Assembly: GCA_947253735.1 (NCBI GenBank)
Contig: CAMYAU010000007.1
Location: 1 to 25,562 of the forward strand
Reading direction: 5' to 3'
DNA from: an uncultured Varibaculum sp.
GTDB lineage: Bacteria; Actinomycetota; Actinomycetes; Actinomycetales; Actinomycetaceae
DNA length: 25,562 nt
Part shown: positions 15,140 to 23,368 of the stretch, in pieces
How the letters are laid out: every line of letters begins with the position of its first letter
How positions within the stretch are numbered: the stretch's first letter is position 1
Position numbers and translations under genes: made by a program
The notes under the pieces: generated by a model
The model's database searches: none
Seen by the model: the letters and a program-made list of their open reading frames with translations, nothing else
Told to the model about the DNA's origin: nothing

Positions 15140-16411
15140 GTGGAGTTTATTGGATTGGCCTTACCGGTATTGGTCTTGATTTTGGGGGGAATCTATCTTC
15201 CCGTCTTAATCGACACCAAACGTCGGCAAGCCCAATCGCATGGCGATGACCGCTTCAGCGCAAACTTACGGGTGCTTGACACCCAAGCACGCCCAGAAAA
15301 GCGGCAGCCCTACAGCGTAAACCCCCCAGTTTTAGGAGGAACCATGCAGCGACCAGTAGCACCAACCCAGCGTGATCACAGTGAACTGATGGCCGCCCGG
15401 CTTACCCGGGCTCGGCAGATTGAGCGGCGATCGCAAGCTGCGCGCCGTCGCCTCACCCTGCTTACAGTGCAATTTGCGGTAGGGATGGTACTGGTGACTG
15501 CTGGTGCGGTTAGTGTACTGGCCTGGTGGTGGTCCCTTATCCCGCTAGTGACCATAGCGGGCACGTTAGCACTGGGGGCGCGGGCGGCCAAAGCGGGGCG
15601 GGAAAATGATCAACGTGCCCTGGAACATATCCGCGCCCTCGAGGCCCGCCCGGTTAAGGGGCATAGGGTCAGCGCCAGTGAAAAGAAATTTGCGCAAATG
15701 CATACTGAAGCTAAGTCAGCCGGGCATTCTGAGAGTGCGGAAAAGAGTACAACTAGCGCGCAGGGAGCAACTGGGGAACTCCAAGAGCAGGAGCATGAAA
15801 ACTTAGGGCAGCAAGTATTAGCAAAACTAGCTGGTGCTGCCCGACGGGCCTCCAAATTGCGGAAATATTTTGAGATTCACGAGGACGAAGCAGAAAGGCA
15901 AGCTGAAGCAGGGGCACTTAACCATCCCCGAGAAAACGATGCTGACCCCGCGCAACAGCAGATTAAAGCTACTGTCGAAAACACTAGTGCGCTGGCCTCG
16001 CAAGATAAAGATGTCGTTGTCACCACTGAAGAGCTAAAAGAGTCATCTGCACAAGTAGAAGCTACTGAAATCATCGCTGAAAACCCCGGAACAGATTCCG
16101 CAGACGAAGCCGAAGCCTCGATATCATCTGCGGACGGGACAGACTCCAAGAACCTGGTAGATACAGATCGACGTTGGCATCCGGCTCCGATGCCCAAACC
16201 GATCTACGCTCTAAAACCCCGGTTAACCCGCAGAGATGTAGATGCTTCAGAGCTACTGGCGGAGCATTTGGCGGCGCGGGCTAGTGTCCCCTATCGTCCT
16301 TCGCGTCCGCGTCCTCATAGCGAAGAATCTTTGACTACCGCCCAACTGGTGGCGCAAAGCAAGCCCGTAGATGTGGAAGCAATCCTAAATACCCGGCGGA
16401 TCGCCAACTAG
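15140..16411 (+). CDS. GlpR / Rv0996-like membrane protein
   Basis: The protein has 423 residues. One N-terminal helix (about residues 4-24, LALPVLVLILGGIYLPVLI) is followed by a basic patch and RFSANLRVLD, a motif I associate with the Rv0996-type family. A helical hairpin lies at about 106-146 (LTLLTVQFAVGMVLVTAGAV and WWWSLIPLVTIAGTLALGA). Residues 150-423 are hydrophilic, acidic and low-complexity, probably disordered in the cytoplasm, with a conserved-looking Pro/Arg-rich end. In Corynebacterium, GlpR is the membrane receptor that recruits Glp. The gene order glp - rimJ - this gene supports the equivalence, but sequence similarity outside the N-terminal region is not proven here. The GTG start is supported by the -10 at 15128. 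It ends 19 nt from the converging yggS stop. Confidence 0.7.
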   Translation: MEFIGLALPVLVLILGGIYLPVLIDTKRRQAQSHGDDRFSANLRVLDTQARPEKRQPYSVNPPVLGGTMQRPVAPTQRDHSELMAARLTRARQIERRSQAARRRLTLLTVQFAVGMVLVTAGAVSVLAWWWSLIPLVTIAGTLALGARAAKAGRENDQRALEHIRALEARPVKGHRVSASEKKFAQMHTEAKSAGHSESAEKSTTSAQGATGELQEQEHENLGQQVLAKLAGAARRASKLRKYFEIHEDEAERQAEAGALNHPRENDADPAQQQIKATVENTSALASQDKDVVVTTEELKESSAQVEATEIIAENPGTDSADEAEASISSADGTDSKNLVDTDRRWHPAPMPKPIYALKPRLTRRDVDASELLAEHLAARASVPYRPSRPRPHSEESLTTAQLVAQSKPVDVEAILNTRRIAN

Positions 16412-16430
16412 TTGCTTCGCAGTTAGGACC

Positions 16431-17162
16431 TTAACGATAATCGCGCGCGCCGAAAACATCGGTGCCGATACGCACCAGGGTCGCGCCTTCACTGATCGCG
16501 ATTTCTAGATCCCCTGACATTCCCATCGATAGTTCGCGCGCATCCTGTCCGCGTCCTCCGGCATTAACCGTGCGATCGCGCAGGTCGCGTAAAATCCGAA
16601 AAGACTCGCGAACCCGCTCTTCATCAGGGCTAAGCGCCCCGATAGTCATAAAACCGCGCAGACTAAGCTGCTCCATTTGCAACACTTGCTGAGTTAGCTC
16701 CCAGGCGTCTTCGGGGTTGATTCCCCCTTTGGAAGCTTCGCGCGAACAGTTAACTTCGATAAAGCAGGGGAGGACGCGCCCAGGATAGTTGACCTCCAGG
16801 CGCCGTTCTAGGCGTTGGGCAGTCTTGAGGGAATCTACGGTTTCCACCAGGTCACAAACCTGCAATGCGGCGCTAATCTTATTGCCCTGTAAATGTCCGA
16901 TCATATGAACTTCCACGCCCAGGTCTGCGGCCCGCACTGCCTCATTGGTAGCTTGTGCTTCCTGTACATGGTTATGCCCCAGGACTACTGGCAGGCCACG
17001 TTGTTGCAGTTCGCGGGCAGCTGCAATAATCTGCTCGCTGGTGCGAGTTTTCACCGCTAACTCTAAAGTAACTTCGCTGCGTGCCCGTCCGGCCTGTTCA
17101 CAAGCCTTAGTAATCCGCTGGTCTACTTGTTCAATCCCGGTTGCGATATCCATAGCATCCAC
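16431..17162 (-). CDS. YggS family pyridoxal phosphate homeostasis protein
   Basis: The protein has 243 residues from GTG at 17162; the in-frame ATG at 17153 is an equally good start. It is a PLP-binding fold-type III barrel protein that controls PLP levels and amino/keto-acid balance. The PLP lysine is in LELAVKTRT (about residue 38). Further signatures are HMIGHLQGNKI, FIEVNCSREASKGG and ELSMGMSGDLEIAISEGATLVRIGTDVFGAR. The usual GEN-x-VQE loop reads GHNHVQE, with His at the usual Glu position. It follows the DUF3516 helicase by 44 nt on the same strand, so they may share a transcript. It is not next to sepF here, as it often is in other actinobacteria. Confidence 0.93.
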   Translation of the reverse strand: MDAMDIATGIEQVDQRITKACEQAGRARSEVTLELAVKTRTSEQIIAAARELQQRGLPVVLGHNHVQEAQATNEAVRAADLGVEVHMIGHLQGNKISAALQVCDLVETVDSLKTAQRLERRLEVNYPGRVLPCFIEVNCSREASKGGINPEDAWELTQQVLQMEQLSLRGFMTIGALSPDEERVRESFRILRDLRDRTVNAGGRGQDARELSMGMSGDLEIAISEGATLVRIGTDVFGARDYR

Positions 17163-17206
17163 TCTAGTGGGCTCGGCAAATCGGTGCGGCTATCGCTAGC
17201 GCGCAT

Positions 17207-19825
17207 CTAGGCAATATCTCCGTAGGCAACCAGGTAGGGCTGCAGCTGCCCGCTTTCATCAGTTTTCGCTATATCCAGGGCAAATAGCATTCGCCATTCC
17301 CAAAGCCCACTGCCATCATCCACTTCTTGCAGCAGCGCCCAAACCTTATTGCTGGCCAGTAAATCGCTATCGGGATCAAGGTAGCGGGAGAGTAGTTCCC
17401 GCGCCTTTTCGCCCTCGCTAATCAACGCGTGGCTACTGGCGCGCGCCCCCTGATCTAAAGGCAGATCATCATAGCGTTCCCAATAGTCATCCAGCAGGGC
17501 CTCACGATCCTCATCCGACCAGGCGTTCCCATCGGGATGTAAATCTTGACAGTCCTCCAGGCGGGGCAGGCTATCGAAAGCTACTGCTTCTACCCGCTGC
17601 CAGGCAGCATTGCGGAACTGGCGACGCAAGGCGAAAGGATTAGCACTGGGTAGCTGATTTTCTCCGCTCCCAAAGGCGGGTTCTTCCTCGGCTTCCTCCG
17701 GGCTACCCTCACGTCGTTTCCCACTGGCCAATGCTTCCCACTCATCGAGCAGCGAGGAATCCACGCCCTTAACCGTGTTCCCTAACCAAATTAATAGCTG
17801 GGTGAAGTCCTCATTCCGCTTCTCTGGCGGCACGATTTGTCCCAGGGCGCGATAGGCGTCGGTCAGGTAGCGAAGTACCACGCCTTCGCTGCGCGCGAGC
17901 TCAAAACGGGAAATGAATTGGGTAAAGGTCAACGCATTTTCTACCAGGTAGCGCACCACCGATTTGGGGGAGGGGGCAGAACCGTAAACCCAAGGATTAG
18001 AGTGCGCAAAAGTCTTAAACGCGTCCGCAATCAATTCTTTCAACGGCTGCGGCCAGGTAGTTTCCTCGAGGATTTCCTGACGCTGGTTATATTCCACGCC
18101 TTCGGAACGCAACTTTTGATACACCTGGTCGCGCTGGGCCTTTTGCTGTGCAATCAGCACTTGGCGGGGATCCTCCAACACCGACTCCACAATCGAAACT
18201 AAATCCAGGGCATAATCGGGGCTATCGGGATCCAGTAAATCCAAAGCAGCCAGGGCAAAAGGTGATAATGGCTGGTTAAGCGCAAAATCTTCCGGCAGGT
18301 CGTGGATAAGCAGCAGACGCCCGCGCTTTCCCGCCTTTCCCGAAGGTAAATGCCGAACCACCTCCGCCTGTTTCAAAGAGGAATAAACCTGTCCTAAACG
18401 GCGTAAATGGGGATTAGATTCCTGCGGCGCATCGTGGTTATTGCGTGCCAGCCACAGCAGATGCTCTCCGGCGTCGCGCTCACCGGTAAGTACGTTAAGT
18501 GCCAGGGAATGGTCAATCCGGAAATGGGAGCGCAGCGGCTCCGGCTGGGCGGCGACCAGGCGTTCAAAGGTAGACCGTCCCCAGGAAATCTTCGGCTTCT
18601 GACCTTGTGACGAGGGCGAACTCTTGCGTTTTTGCCCCTTCGCCGCTAACTTCTTGGCCTCGATCACCTCGAGCGGTGCCTGCACCACCACAAATCCCAT
18701 AGTGTCGAACCCGGCACGGCCTGCTCTCCCGGCAATCTGGTGAAACTCTCGCGCCGAGAGATGCCGCTGACGGCGCCCATCGAACTTGACTAGGGAAGTA
18801 AACACCACGGTGCGGATCGGAACATTTATCCCCACCCCTAAAGTGTCAGTTCCGCAAATTACCGCCAGCAGCCCCTGCTGAGCCAGCTGTTCCACCAAAA
18901 GACGGTAACGCGGCAGCATGCCCGCATGGTGCACCCCCACTCCCAGGCGTAGTAGTCGCGACAGGGTCTGTCCGAACCCCTTGGTGAAATGGACTCCTTT
19001 TAACTGGGTAGCGATTTTTTCGCGCTTTTCGCGGTCTAGCAGATTAGCGGAAGCCAATCCGGCTGCGGTTTTCACCGCATCATTTTGGGCGAAGTGCACC
19101 AAATAGATCGGCCAGCGCCCCGCTTTAACCAGGCTTTCTAACAGGTATTGGGGATCGTCCTCGCTATATTCCATCTCTAGAGGCACCGGACGCTCCGCCC
19201 CGTCCACCAGCACTACTTCCCGCCCGCTGCGTTCCTTTAGATCCCGGATGAAAAAATCTACGTTTCCCAAGGTTGCTGACATCAAAACGAACTGTACATT
19301 CGGTAGTTCCAGCAATGGCACCTGCCAAGCCCAGCCGCGATCAGGGTCGCCGTAGTAATGGAACTCATCCATGATAACTACTCCGGCGTCCAGGTCGGCA
19401 CCATCGCGAAGCGACTGGTTAGCCAAGATTTCTGCGGTGCAGCAAATAATTGGCGCCTCAGCATTTAGGGAAATATCGCCGGTAATCATCCCCACGTTCC
19501 GTGCCCCAAACAGCTCCACTAGGTCAAAGAACTTTTCTGAAACCAGGGCTTTTATGGGGGCGGTGTAGTAGGAACGCTGATCGTTCGCCAGCGCCGCTAA
19601 ATGTCCCGCTAAGGCGATCATGGATTTGCCCGAACCGGTCGGAGTTGCCGCGATCACGTGGTTTCCCGAAAAAATTTCGGTGGCAGCCTCCTCTTGATGT
19701 GGATACAGCGCTCGGCGGGTGGAAGCCGCCCAATTGGTGAAGCCGGCGAGGACTTCTAACGGATCATTTAACTTCCCCGCGTCCTCTAAATCGTCCAACA
19801 GCTGATTTAGGGGGGCAATACTCAT
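17207..19825 (-). CDS. Ski2-like DEAD/DEAH-box RNA helicase with DUF3516
   Basis: The protein has 872 residues. Motifs in order are Walker A ATPTGSGKS (60-68), APIKAL (motif Ia), Walker B DEFH (153-156), SAT (183-185), GVGVHHAGMLP (about 295-305), GTDTLGVGINVP (325-336) and QIAGRAGRAG (363-372). All are intact, as in Ski2/Mtr4-type RNA helicases. Residues 415-872 match the actinobacterial DUF3516 type by composition and layout: helical, acidic, many Trp. It probably unwinds structured RNA in the cytoplasm. The family's exact job is not known. The start ATG has no Shine-Dalgarno but a perfectly placed TACAAT hexamer six bases upstream. AgcS lies divergently 116 bp away. Confidence 0.93.
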   Translation of the reverse strand: MSIAPLNQLLDDLEDAGKLNDPLEVLAGFTNWAASTRRALYPHQEEAATEIFSGNHVIAATPTGSGKSMIALAGHLAALANDQRSYYTAPIKALVSEKFFDLVELFGARNVGMITGDISLNAEAPIICCTAEILANQSLRDGADLDAGVVIMDEFHYYGDPDRGWAWQVPLLELPNVQFVLMSATLGNVDFFIRDLKERSGREVVLVDGAERPVPLEMEYSEDDPQYLLESLVKAGRWPIYLVHFAQNDAVKTAAGLASANLLDREKREKIATQLKGVHFTKGFGQTLSRLLRLGVGVHHAGMLPRYRLLVEQLAQQGLLAVICGTDTLGVGINVPIRTVVFTSLVKFDGRRQRHLSAREFHQIAGRAGRAGFDTMGFVVVQAPLEVIEAKKLAAKGQKRKSSPSSQGQKPKISWGRSTFERLVAAQPEPLRSHFRIDHSLALNVLTGERDAGEHLLWLARNNHDAPQESNPHLRRLGQVYSSLKQAEVVRHLPSGKAGKRGRLLLIHDLPEDFALNQPLSPFALAALDLLDPDSPDYALDLVSIVESVLEDPRQVLIAQQKAQRDQVYQKLRSEGVEYNQRQEILEETTWPQPLKELIADAFKTFAHSNPWVYGSAPSPKSVVRYLVENALTFTQFISRFELARSEGVVLRYLTDAYRALGQIVPPEKRNEDFTQLLIWLGNTVKGVDSSLLDEWEALASGKRREGSPEEAEEEPAFGSGENQLPSANPFALRRQFRNAAWQRVEAVAFDSLPRLEDCQDLHPDGNAWSDEDREALLDDYWERYDDLPLDQGARASSHALISEGEKARELLSRYLDPDSDLLASNKVWALLQEVDDGSGLWEWRMLFALDIAKTDESGQLQPYLVAYGDIA

Positions 19826-19831
19826 GCGGCT

Positions 19832-19837
19832 ATTGTA
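19832..19837 (-). promoter_or_regulatory. -10 hexamer of a likely leaderless promoter (DUF3516 helicase)
   Basis: On the minus strand TACAAT is followed by six bases (AGCCGC) and the ATG at 19825. TACAAT matches the -10 consensus in 5 of 6 positions. No ribosome binding site fits in the spacer. Confidence 0.45.
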
Positions 19838-19900
19838 ACTAGCTTCCGCAGTGTGGACACGTTTGCATCAATACGTTCTTCCCGACTGTCCTATTAAGGG

Positions 19901-19921
19901 CGCCCAAAATAGTTTTGGGCG
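19901..19921 (+). promoter_or_regulatory. Perfect hairpin/palindrome in the AgcS upstream region
   Basis: CGCCCAAAA (19901-19909), a TAG loop and TTTTGGGCG (19913-19921) form a perfect 9-bp stem directly before the ribosome binding site of the AgcS gene. It could be an operator or an RNA hairpin controlling access to translation. Confidence 0.5.
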
Positions 19922-19941
19922 GATGAAAGGACAGAAATAAC

Positions 19942-21408
19942 GTGGATCAAGCCGCCGCAATCGTCAAACAAGTAGCCGATGCTATCGCCCTCTACGCCGA
20001 AATTTGGATCCTGATTGGACTGGGAATCTTCTACACGGTGATTACCCGAGGAGTGCAATTCCGCTTCTTCCGTCACATGTGGAAAGTTGTTTTTGCTTCC
20101 CGCCAGGGATCACAAGGAGGAATCTCCTCCTTCCAGGCTTTCACTATCTCCCTAGCCGCGCGGGTAGGGGTAGGTAACGTGTTCGGGGTGGCAGCCGCGC
20201 TGATTATCGGCGGTCCCGGAGCGATTTTCTGGATGTGGATAGTGGCGCTGGTGGGGATGGCCACCTCTTTCATGGAATCCACCCTGGCACAGCTGTTCAA
20301 GGTCAGGAACGAGGACGGAACTTTCCGGGGCGGCCCGGCCTACTATATGTGGCTAGGACTGCGTAAACGCTGGTTTGGTTCCATTTTTGCCGTTATCGCC
20401 ATCATCACCTGCGGTTTCGTGATTACTTCCGTACAGTCCAACGCGATTGCTGGTTCGATTATGGCCACTATGGGCACTACTGAGGCTCAGCAGGGTGCGC
20501 ACTCGGCCATTATTGCGGTAATCCTGTTTGTTTTTGCCGCGCCGATTATTTTAGGAGGTATCCGTTCGGTAGCGCGAGTAACCGAATGGATGGCTCCCAT
20601 TATGGCCGTGGTTTACGTGATTATCGCGGCGATTATCCTGGTCATGAATATTGGGCAGATTCCGGCAATCCTGGCGTTAATCGTGAAAAGCGCGTTTACC
20701 GGTGGGGCGCTTGGAGGCGGCATCGGCGGAGGGATCTTCGCCGCCCTTATCAACGGGGTGCAGCGCGGCCTATTTTCCAACGAGGCCGGGCAAGGCACTG
20801 CTCCCAACGCCGCAGCTACCGCCACAGTTTCCCACCCGGTACGCCAAGGTCTCATCCAATCACTCGGGGTTTTCGTTGATACCATCATCGTTTGTTCTGC
20901 CACCGCCATCATCATTTTGAGTGCCCCCAAAGCGGTGCTGACCGGCGCGGATCCTTCACAGGCGGCCTCTTTGACTACGGTGGCGGTAGCTTCTCAGCTG
21001 GGAGGTTGGGCATCCTACCTGATGCTGCTGATTATCTCGGTTCTGGCGTTTTCTTCTATTATTGCCGCCTATGTTTATTCCGATGTGAATATGTCTTTTG
21101 TTACCACTAAGCCCTGGGCATCTTGGTTAGTGCGGATAGTCTCCGTAGCTTCAGTGGTACTGGGGGCAGTGGTTTCCTTGCCACTGGTGTGGAATGCGGT
21201 AGATATTGCCATGGCGGTGATGACCATTACCAACTTGATTGCGATTACTCTGCTGTGGAAGTGGGCTGCCGGTGCCCTGAAAGATTATTCGGCATCGATG
21301 CGGCGAGATAAGAACGCGGTACCGGTGTTCGTAGCCAAGGACAATCCCTATCTCCCCGGGGAATTGCCTACAGATGTGTGGAATCAAGAGGCTGGCACTG
21401 CCCAATAA
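19942..21408 (+). CDS. Alanine/glycine:cation symporter (AgcS family)
   Basis: The protein has 488 residues with about 10-11 hydrophobic segments. Hallmarks of the AgcS/DagA family are GGISSFQAFTISLAARVGVGN, GGPGAIFWMWIVALVGMATSF, ESTLAQLFKVRNEDGTFRGGPAYY and GVQRGLFSNEAGQGTAPNAAA. It takes up alanine or glycine with Na+ or H+ across the cytoplasmic membrane. The start is a GTG with GAAAGGA at 19925-19931 as ribosome binding site, just after the 9-bp hairpin. The upstream neighbour is divergent. The phosphatidylcholine synthase gene follows after 86 nt on the same strand. Confidence 0.95.
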   Translation: MDQAAAIVKQVADAIALYAEIWILIGLGIFYTVITRGVQFRFFRHMWKVVFASRQGSQGGISSFQAFTISLAARVGVGNVFGVAAALIIGGPGAIFWMWIVALVGMATSFMESTLAQLFKVRNEDGTFRGGPAYYMWLGLRKRWFGSIFAVIAIITCGFVITSVQSNAIAGSIMATMGTTEAQQGAHSAIIAVILFVFAAPIILGGIRSVARVTEWMAPIMAVVYVIIAAIILVMNIGQIPAILALIVKSAFTGGALGGGIGGGIFAALINGVQRGLFSNEAGQGTAPNAAATATVSHPVRQGLIQSLGVFVDTIIVCSATAIIILSAPKAVLTGADPSQAASLTTVAVASQLGGWASYLMLLIISVLAFSSIIAAYVYSDVNMSFVTTKPWASWLVRIVSVASVVLGAVVSLPLVWNAVDIAMAVMTITNLIAITLLWKWAAGALKDYSASMRRDKNAVPVFVAKDNPYLPGELPTDVWNQEAGTAQ

Positions 21409-21460
21409 CCTGATATGGCCAGGTGTCCTCGCCCGCTAAAAATAAGTGACTCGGTTTTCA

Positions 21461-21481
21461 GGTTTTCGCATATTCGAAACC
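21461..21481. promoter_or_regulatory. Imperfect 21-nt palindrome upstream of pcs
   Basis: The arms GGTTT/AAACC and inner CG/CG around an ATAT centre make a mostly symmetric 21-nt site, ending 13 nt before the GTG at 21495. It could be an operator or a weak hairpin. Confidence 0.3.
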
Positions 21482-21494
21482 CTAAGGCAAAATA

Positions 21495-22286
21495 GTGTAT
21501 ATGGAACAGACCCCAATGACAGTCCATTCTGATTTCACTCGGCTAGACCATTTTAAAGCTTGGGCGGTGCATGCTTTTACTGCCTCGGCTGTAATCTGGG
21601 CAGGCTGCGCGGTGCTGGCTTTGATGCGCCATGACTACCTACAGATGTGGGGCTGGTTGGGGATCAGCCTAATCGTTGACGGACTAGACGGTACTTTTGC
21701 TCGGCGCTACCGGGTTAAAGAAGTGGTCCCCTGGTTTGATGGATCCGCCCTCGATCTTATCGTCGACTACCTGACCTGGACGTTTATCCCAGCAATTTTC
21801 ATGTCCCAAACCATAGTTTTTGCCCCGGGAACTCCCGGCAAAGGAATAGACCTAGTGGTGACGGAAATTCTGATGGTGGCGGTTTGTGCGTCCTCCATGT
21901 TCTGTTACTGCAATAAGAAAGCGAAAAGTTCCGATAACTACTTCGTGGGATTCCCTGCGGCCTGGAATATCGTAATCCTCTATCTGTATCTGGTGGCGCT
22001 GCCCTGGTGGTTCAACCTAGCAATTGTGCTGCTGTTTATTGTATTGACGCTTTCTCCGCTTACTTTCTGTCACCCCTTCCGGGTGGAAAAACTGCGGTGG
22101 CTAAATATCTTGTCGGTAGTTATCTGGCTGGCCTGTATCATTTGGCTCACCATTTACTTCCCGGAGCGGAACCCACTGGTCTGGTGGGCATGGTGGATTA
22201 GTGGAATTTACTTTATAGGCAATGGCGTGGTGCGCACCTTCGTAGGTCCCCAAGCAATGCGTAAGAATAAGCAGCTAGCTAACTGA
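21495..22286 (+). CDS. pcs: Phosphatidylcholine synthase (CDP-alcohol phosphatidyltransferase)
   Basis: The protein has 263 residues with about 7-8 membrane helices. The CDP-alcohol phosphotransferase motif is intact: D62-x2-D65-G-x2-A-R70, then G83-x3-D87-x3-D91. The spacing between the halves (R70 to G83) is larger than in most phosphatidylglycerol-phosphate synthases. The surrounding pattern (LDHFKAWAVHAFTASAV at the N terminus, YCNKKAKSSDNYFVGFPAAWNI and LSPLTFCHPFRVEKLRWLN) is that of Pcs, which joins CDP-diacylglycerol and choline to make phosphatidylcholine. Exact substrate is inferred from family resemblance. The start may be GTG 21495 (AAGG eight nt upstream) or ATG 21501. It converges with an unknown membrane protein gene. 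Confidence 0.85.
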   Translation: MYMEQTPMTVHSDFTRLDHFKAWAVHAFTASAVIWAGCAVLALMRHDYLQMWGWLGISLIVDGLDGTFARRYRVKEVVPWFDGSALDLIVDYLTWTFIPAIFMSQTIVFAPGTPGKGIDLVVTEILMVAVCASSMFCYCNKKAKSSDNYFVGFPAAWNIVILYLYLVALPWWFNLAIVLLFIVLTLSPLTFCHPFRVEKLRWLNILSVVIWLACIIWLTIYFPERNPLVWWAWWISGIYFIGNGVVRTFVGPQAMRKNKQLAN

Positions 22287-22299
22287 TCGCTAGTAATCG

Positions 22300-23292
22300 C
22301 TAGCGGGTCTTTAACAAGAACTTCACCAGGTAGCGTTCCCGTAAATATTTCGTGCCTTCCACCAGGAAACCGGAAATAATGAACAGAATTACGATCACTA
22401 TCACATAGGTAGGGTAATCTTTGCCGGTCATAGCGAAATACACATAGGGAGCTGCGAAAGTAATCGCGGTGGTAAAGGTGCCTACAACGCGCACCAACTG
22501 ACGTTTAGCGGTAAACATCGCCAGTACCCCCCAGGTGTAGGGGATAGCGGTAGCGATATCCATAGTCCACAGCACTACTAGCGAACCATGAAACTCTTTA
22601 ACCAAGCTCACCGGTAATACCCGCAAGCTCGAATAGGTGATTACCACCAGATAGGCCAACACTTTGGGATCGGTAAACCATTTTGCTAGGCGGGAGCGGC
22701 GAGTCTGTTTAATCCCGCAGGCTCTTAGGGCTCCCGAAATCTCGGGGGGCAGATGGGTAGCGTCAATTCCTAAGAATGCTTGACGTATCCGCTGCTTGGT
22801 GTAGGGGGCAAAATCTTCCCAGCGATCAATGATCGCTCCGATCACGTGGTGAGGATCTAGCATCCAGGGACGCTTATAATCGTCTTTCGGATCGTCAGCC
22901 GCGGTAATGGTACTAATTAGTCGTTTGCGATATTCCATGCCAGCGGGATAGTGGGCAGTATCTACTATTCTTCCGGTAGCGAGCAGCCGGGAGAGGTTGG
23001 CAGCTTCGCTCCTACTGCCTCCTCCTATCCAGATACAGAGGGCGCGTTGCAGATCTGTTCGCAGCTGCCCTAAGAAACGTTCGCCTTCTTGCGTAGCTAG
23101 GAATTGGTCAAAACTTTGTTCCGGGAGAGAAAACAGCCAAGAAATATCCCGGGTACAGCCTCGTCCTAGTTCTGAGACCCGATGTAGGCCCGCACCACGG
23201 CAAAGAACCACCGGATCGAGGGAGTAATCAGATATCACGGCGAGATCAGTGAGCTTTTGCCCATTTTTGAATGAAGGATCGATCGTCGCCAT
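22300..23292 (-). CDS. Unrecognised protein with soluble N-terminal domain and four C-terminal membrane helices
   Basis: The protein has 330 residues, and I do not recognise the family. Residues 1-205 are hydrophilic with some Cys (31, 46, 86, 192), a WIGGGSRSEAANLSRLL helix and a PWMLDPHHVIGAIIDRWEDF segment. The rest carries four hydrophobic segments at about 211-232, 236-261, 267-287 and 293-313, then a basic tail (KYLRERYLVKFLLKTR). It probably lies in the cytoplasmic membrane with the large domain inside. The ATG at 23292 has a good ribosome binding site (TTAGGAGC). The gene ends 13 nt from the converging pcs stop, and its divergent neighbour is a flavodoxin-domain gene. Confidence 0.75.
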   Translation of the reverse strand: MATIDPSFKNGQKLTDLAVISDYSLDPVVLCRGAGLHRVSELGRGCTRDISWLFSLPEQSFDQFLATQEGERFLGQLRTDLQRALCIWIGGGSRSEAANLSRLLATGRIVDTAHYPAGMEYRKRLISTITAADDPKDDYKRPWMLDPHHVIGAIIDRWEDFAPYTKQRIRQAFLGIDATHLPPEISGALRACGIKQTRRSRLAKWFTDPKVLAYLVVITYSSLRVLPVSLVKEFHGSLVVLWTMDIATAIPYTWGVLAMFTAKRQLVRVVGTFTTAITFAAPYVYFAMTGKDYPTYVIVIVILFIISGFLVEGTKYLRERYLVKFLLKTR

Positions 23293-23356
23293 GCTCCTAA
23301 GTCTATGAGAAATCTAGAAATTACGGTCTTTACGCGACAAGAAAGAAAAAAATGGT

Positions 23357-23362
23357 CATACT
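23357..23362 (+). promoter_or_regulatory. -10 hexamer of a likely leaderless promoter (flavodoxin-domain gene)
   Basis: CATACT, 5 bases matching TATACT, is followed by six bases (AGAGAT) and the ATG at 23369. Confidence 0.35.
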
Positions 23363-23368
23363 AGAGAT

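Noticed and set aside
19838..19941. Glycine riboswitch before the AgcS gene
   Set aside because: The region is too short and shows only one simple 9-bp hairpin, without the conserved cores of a glycine aptamer.
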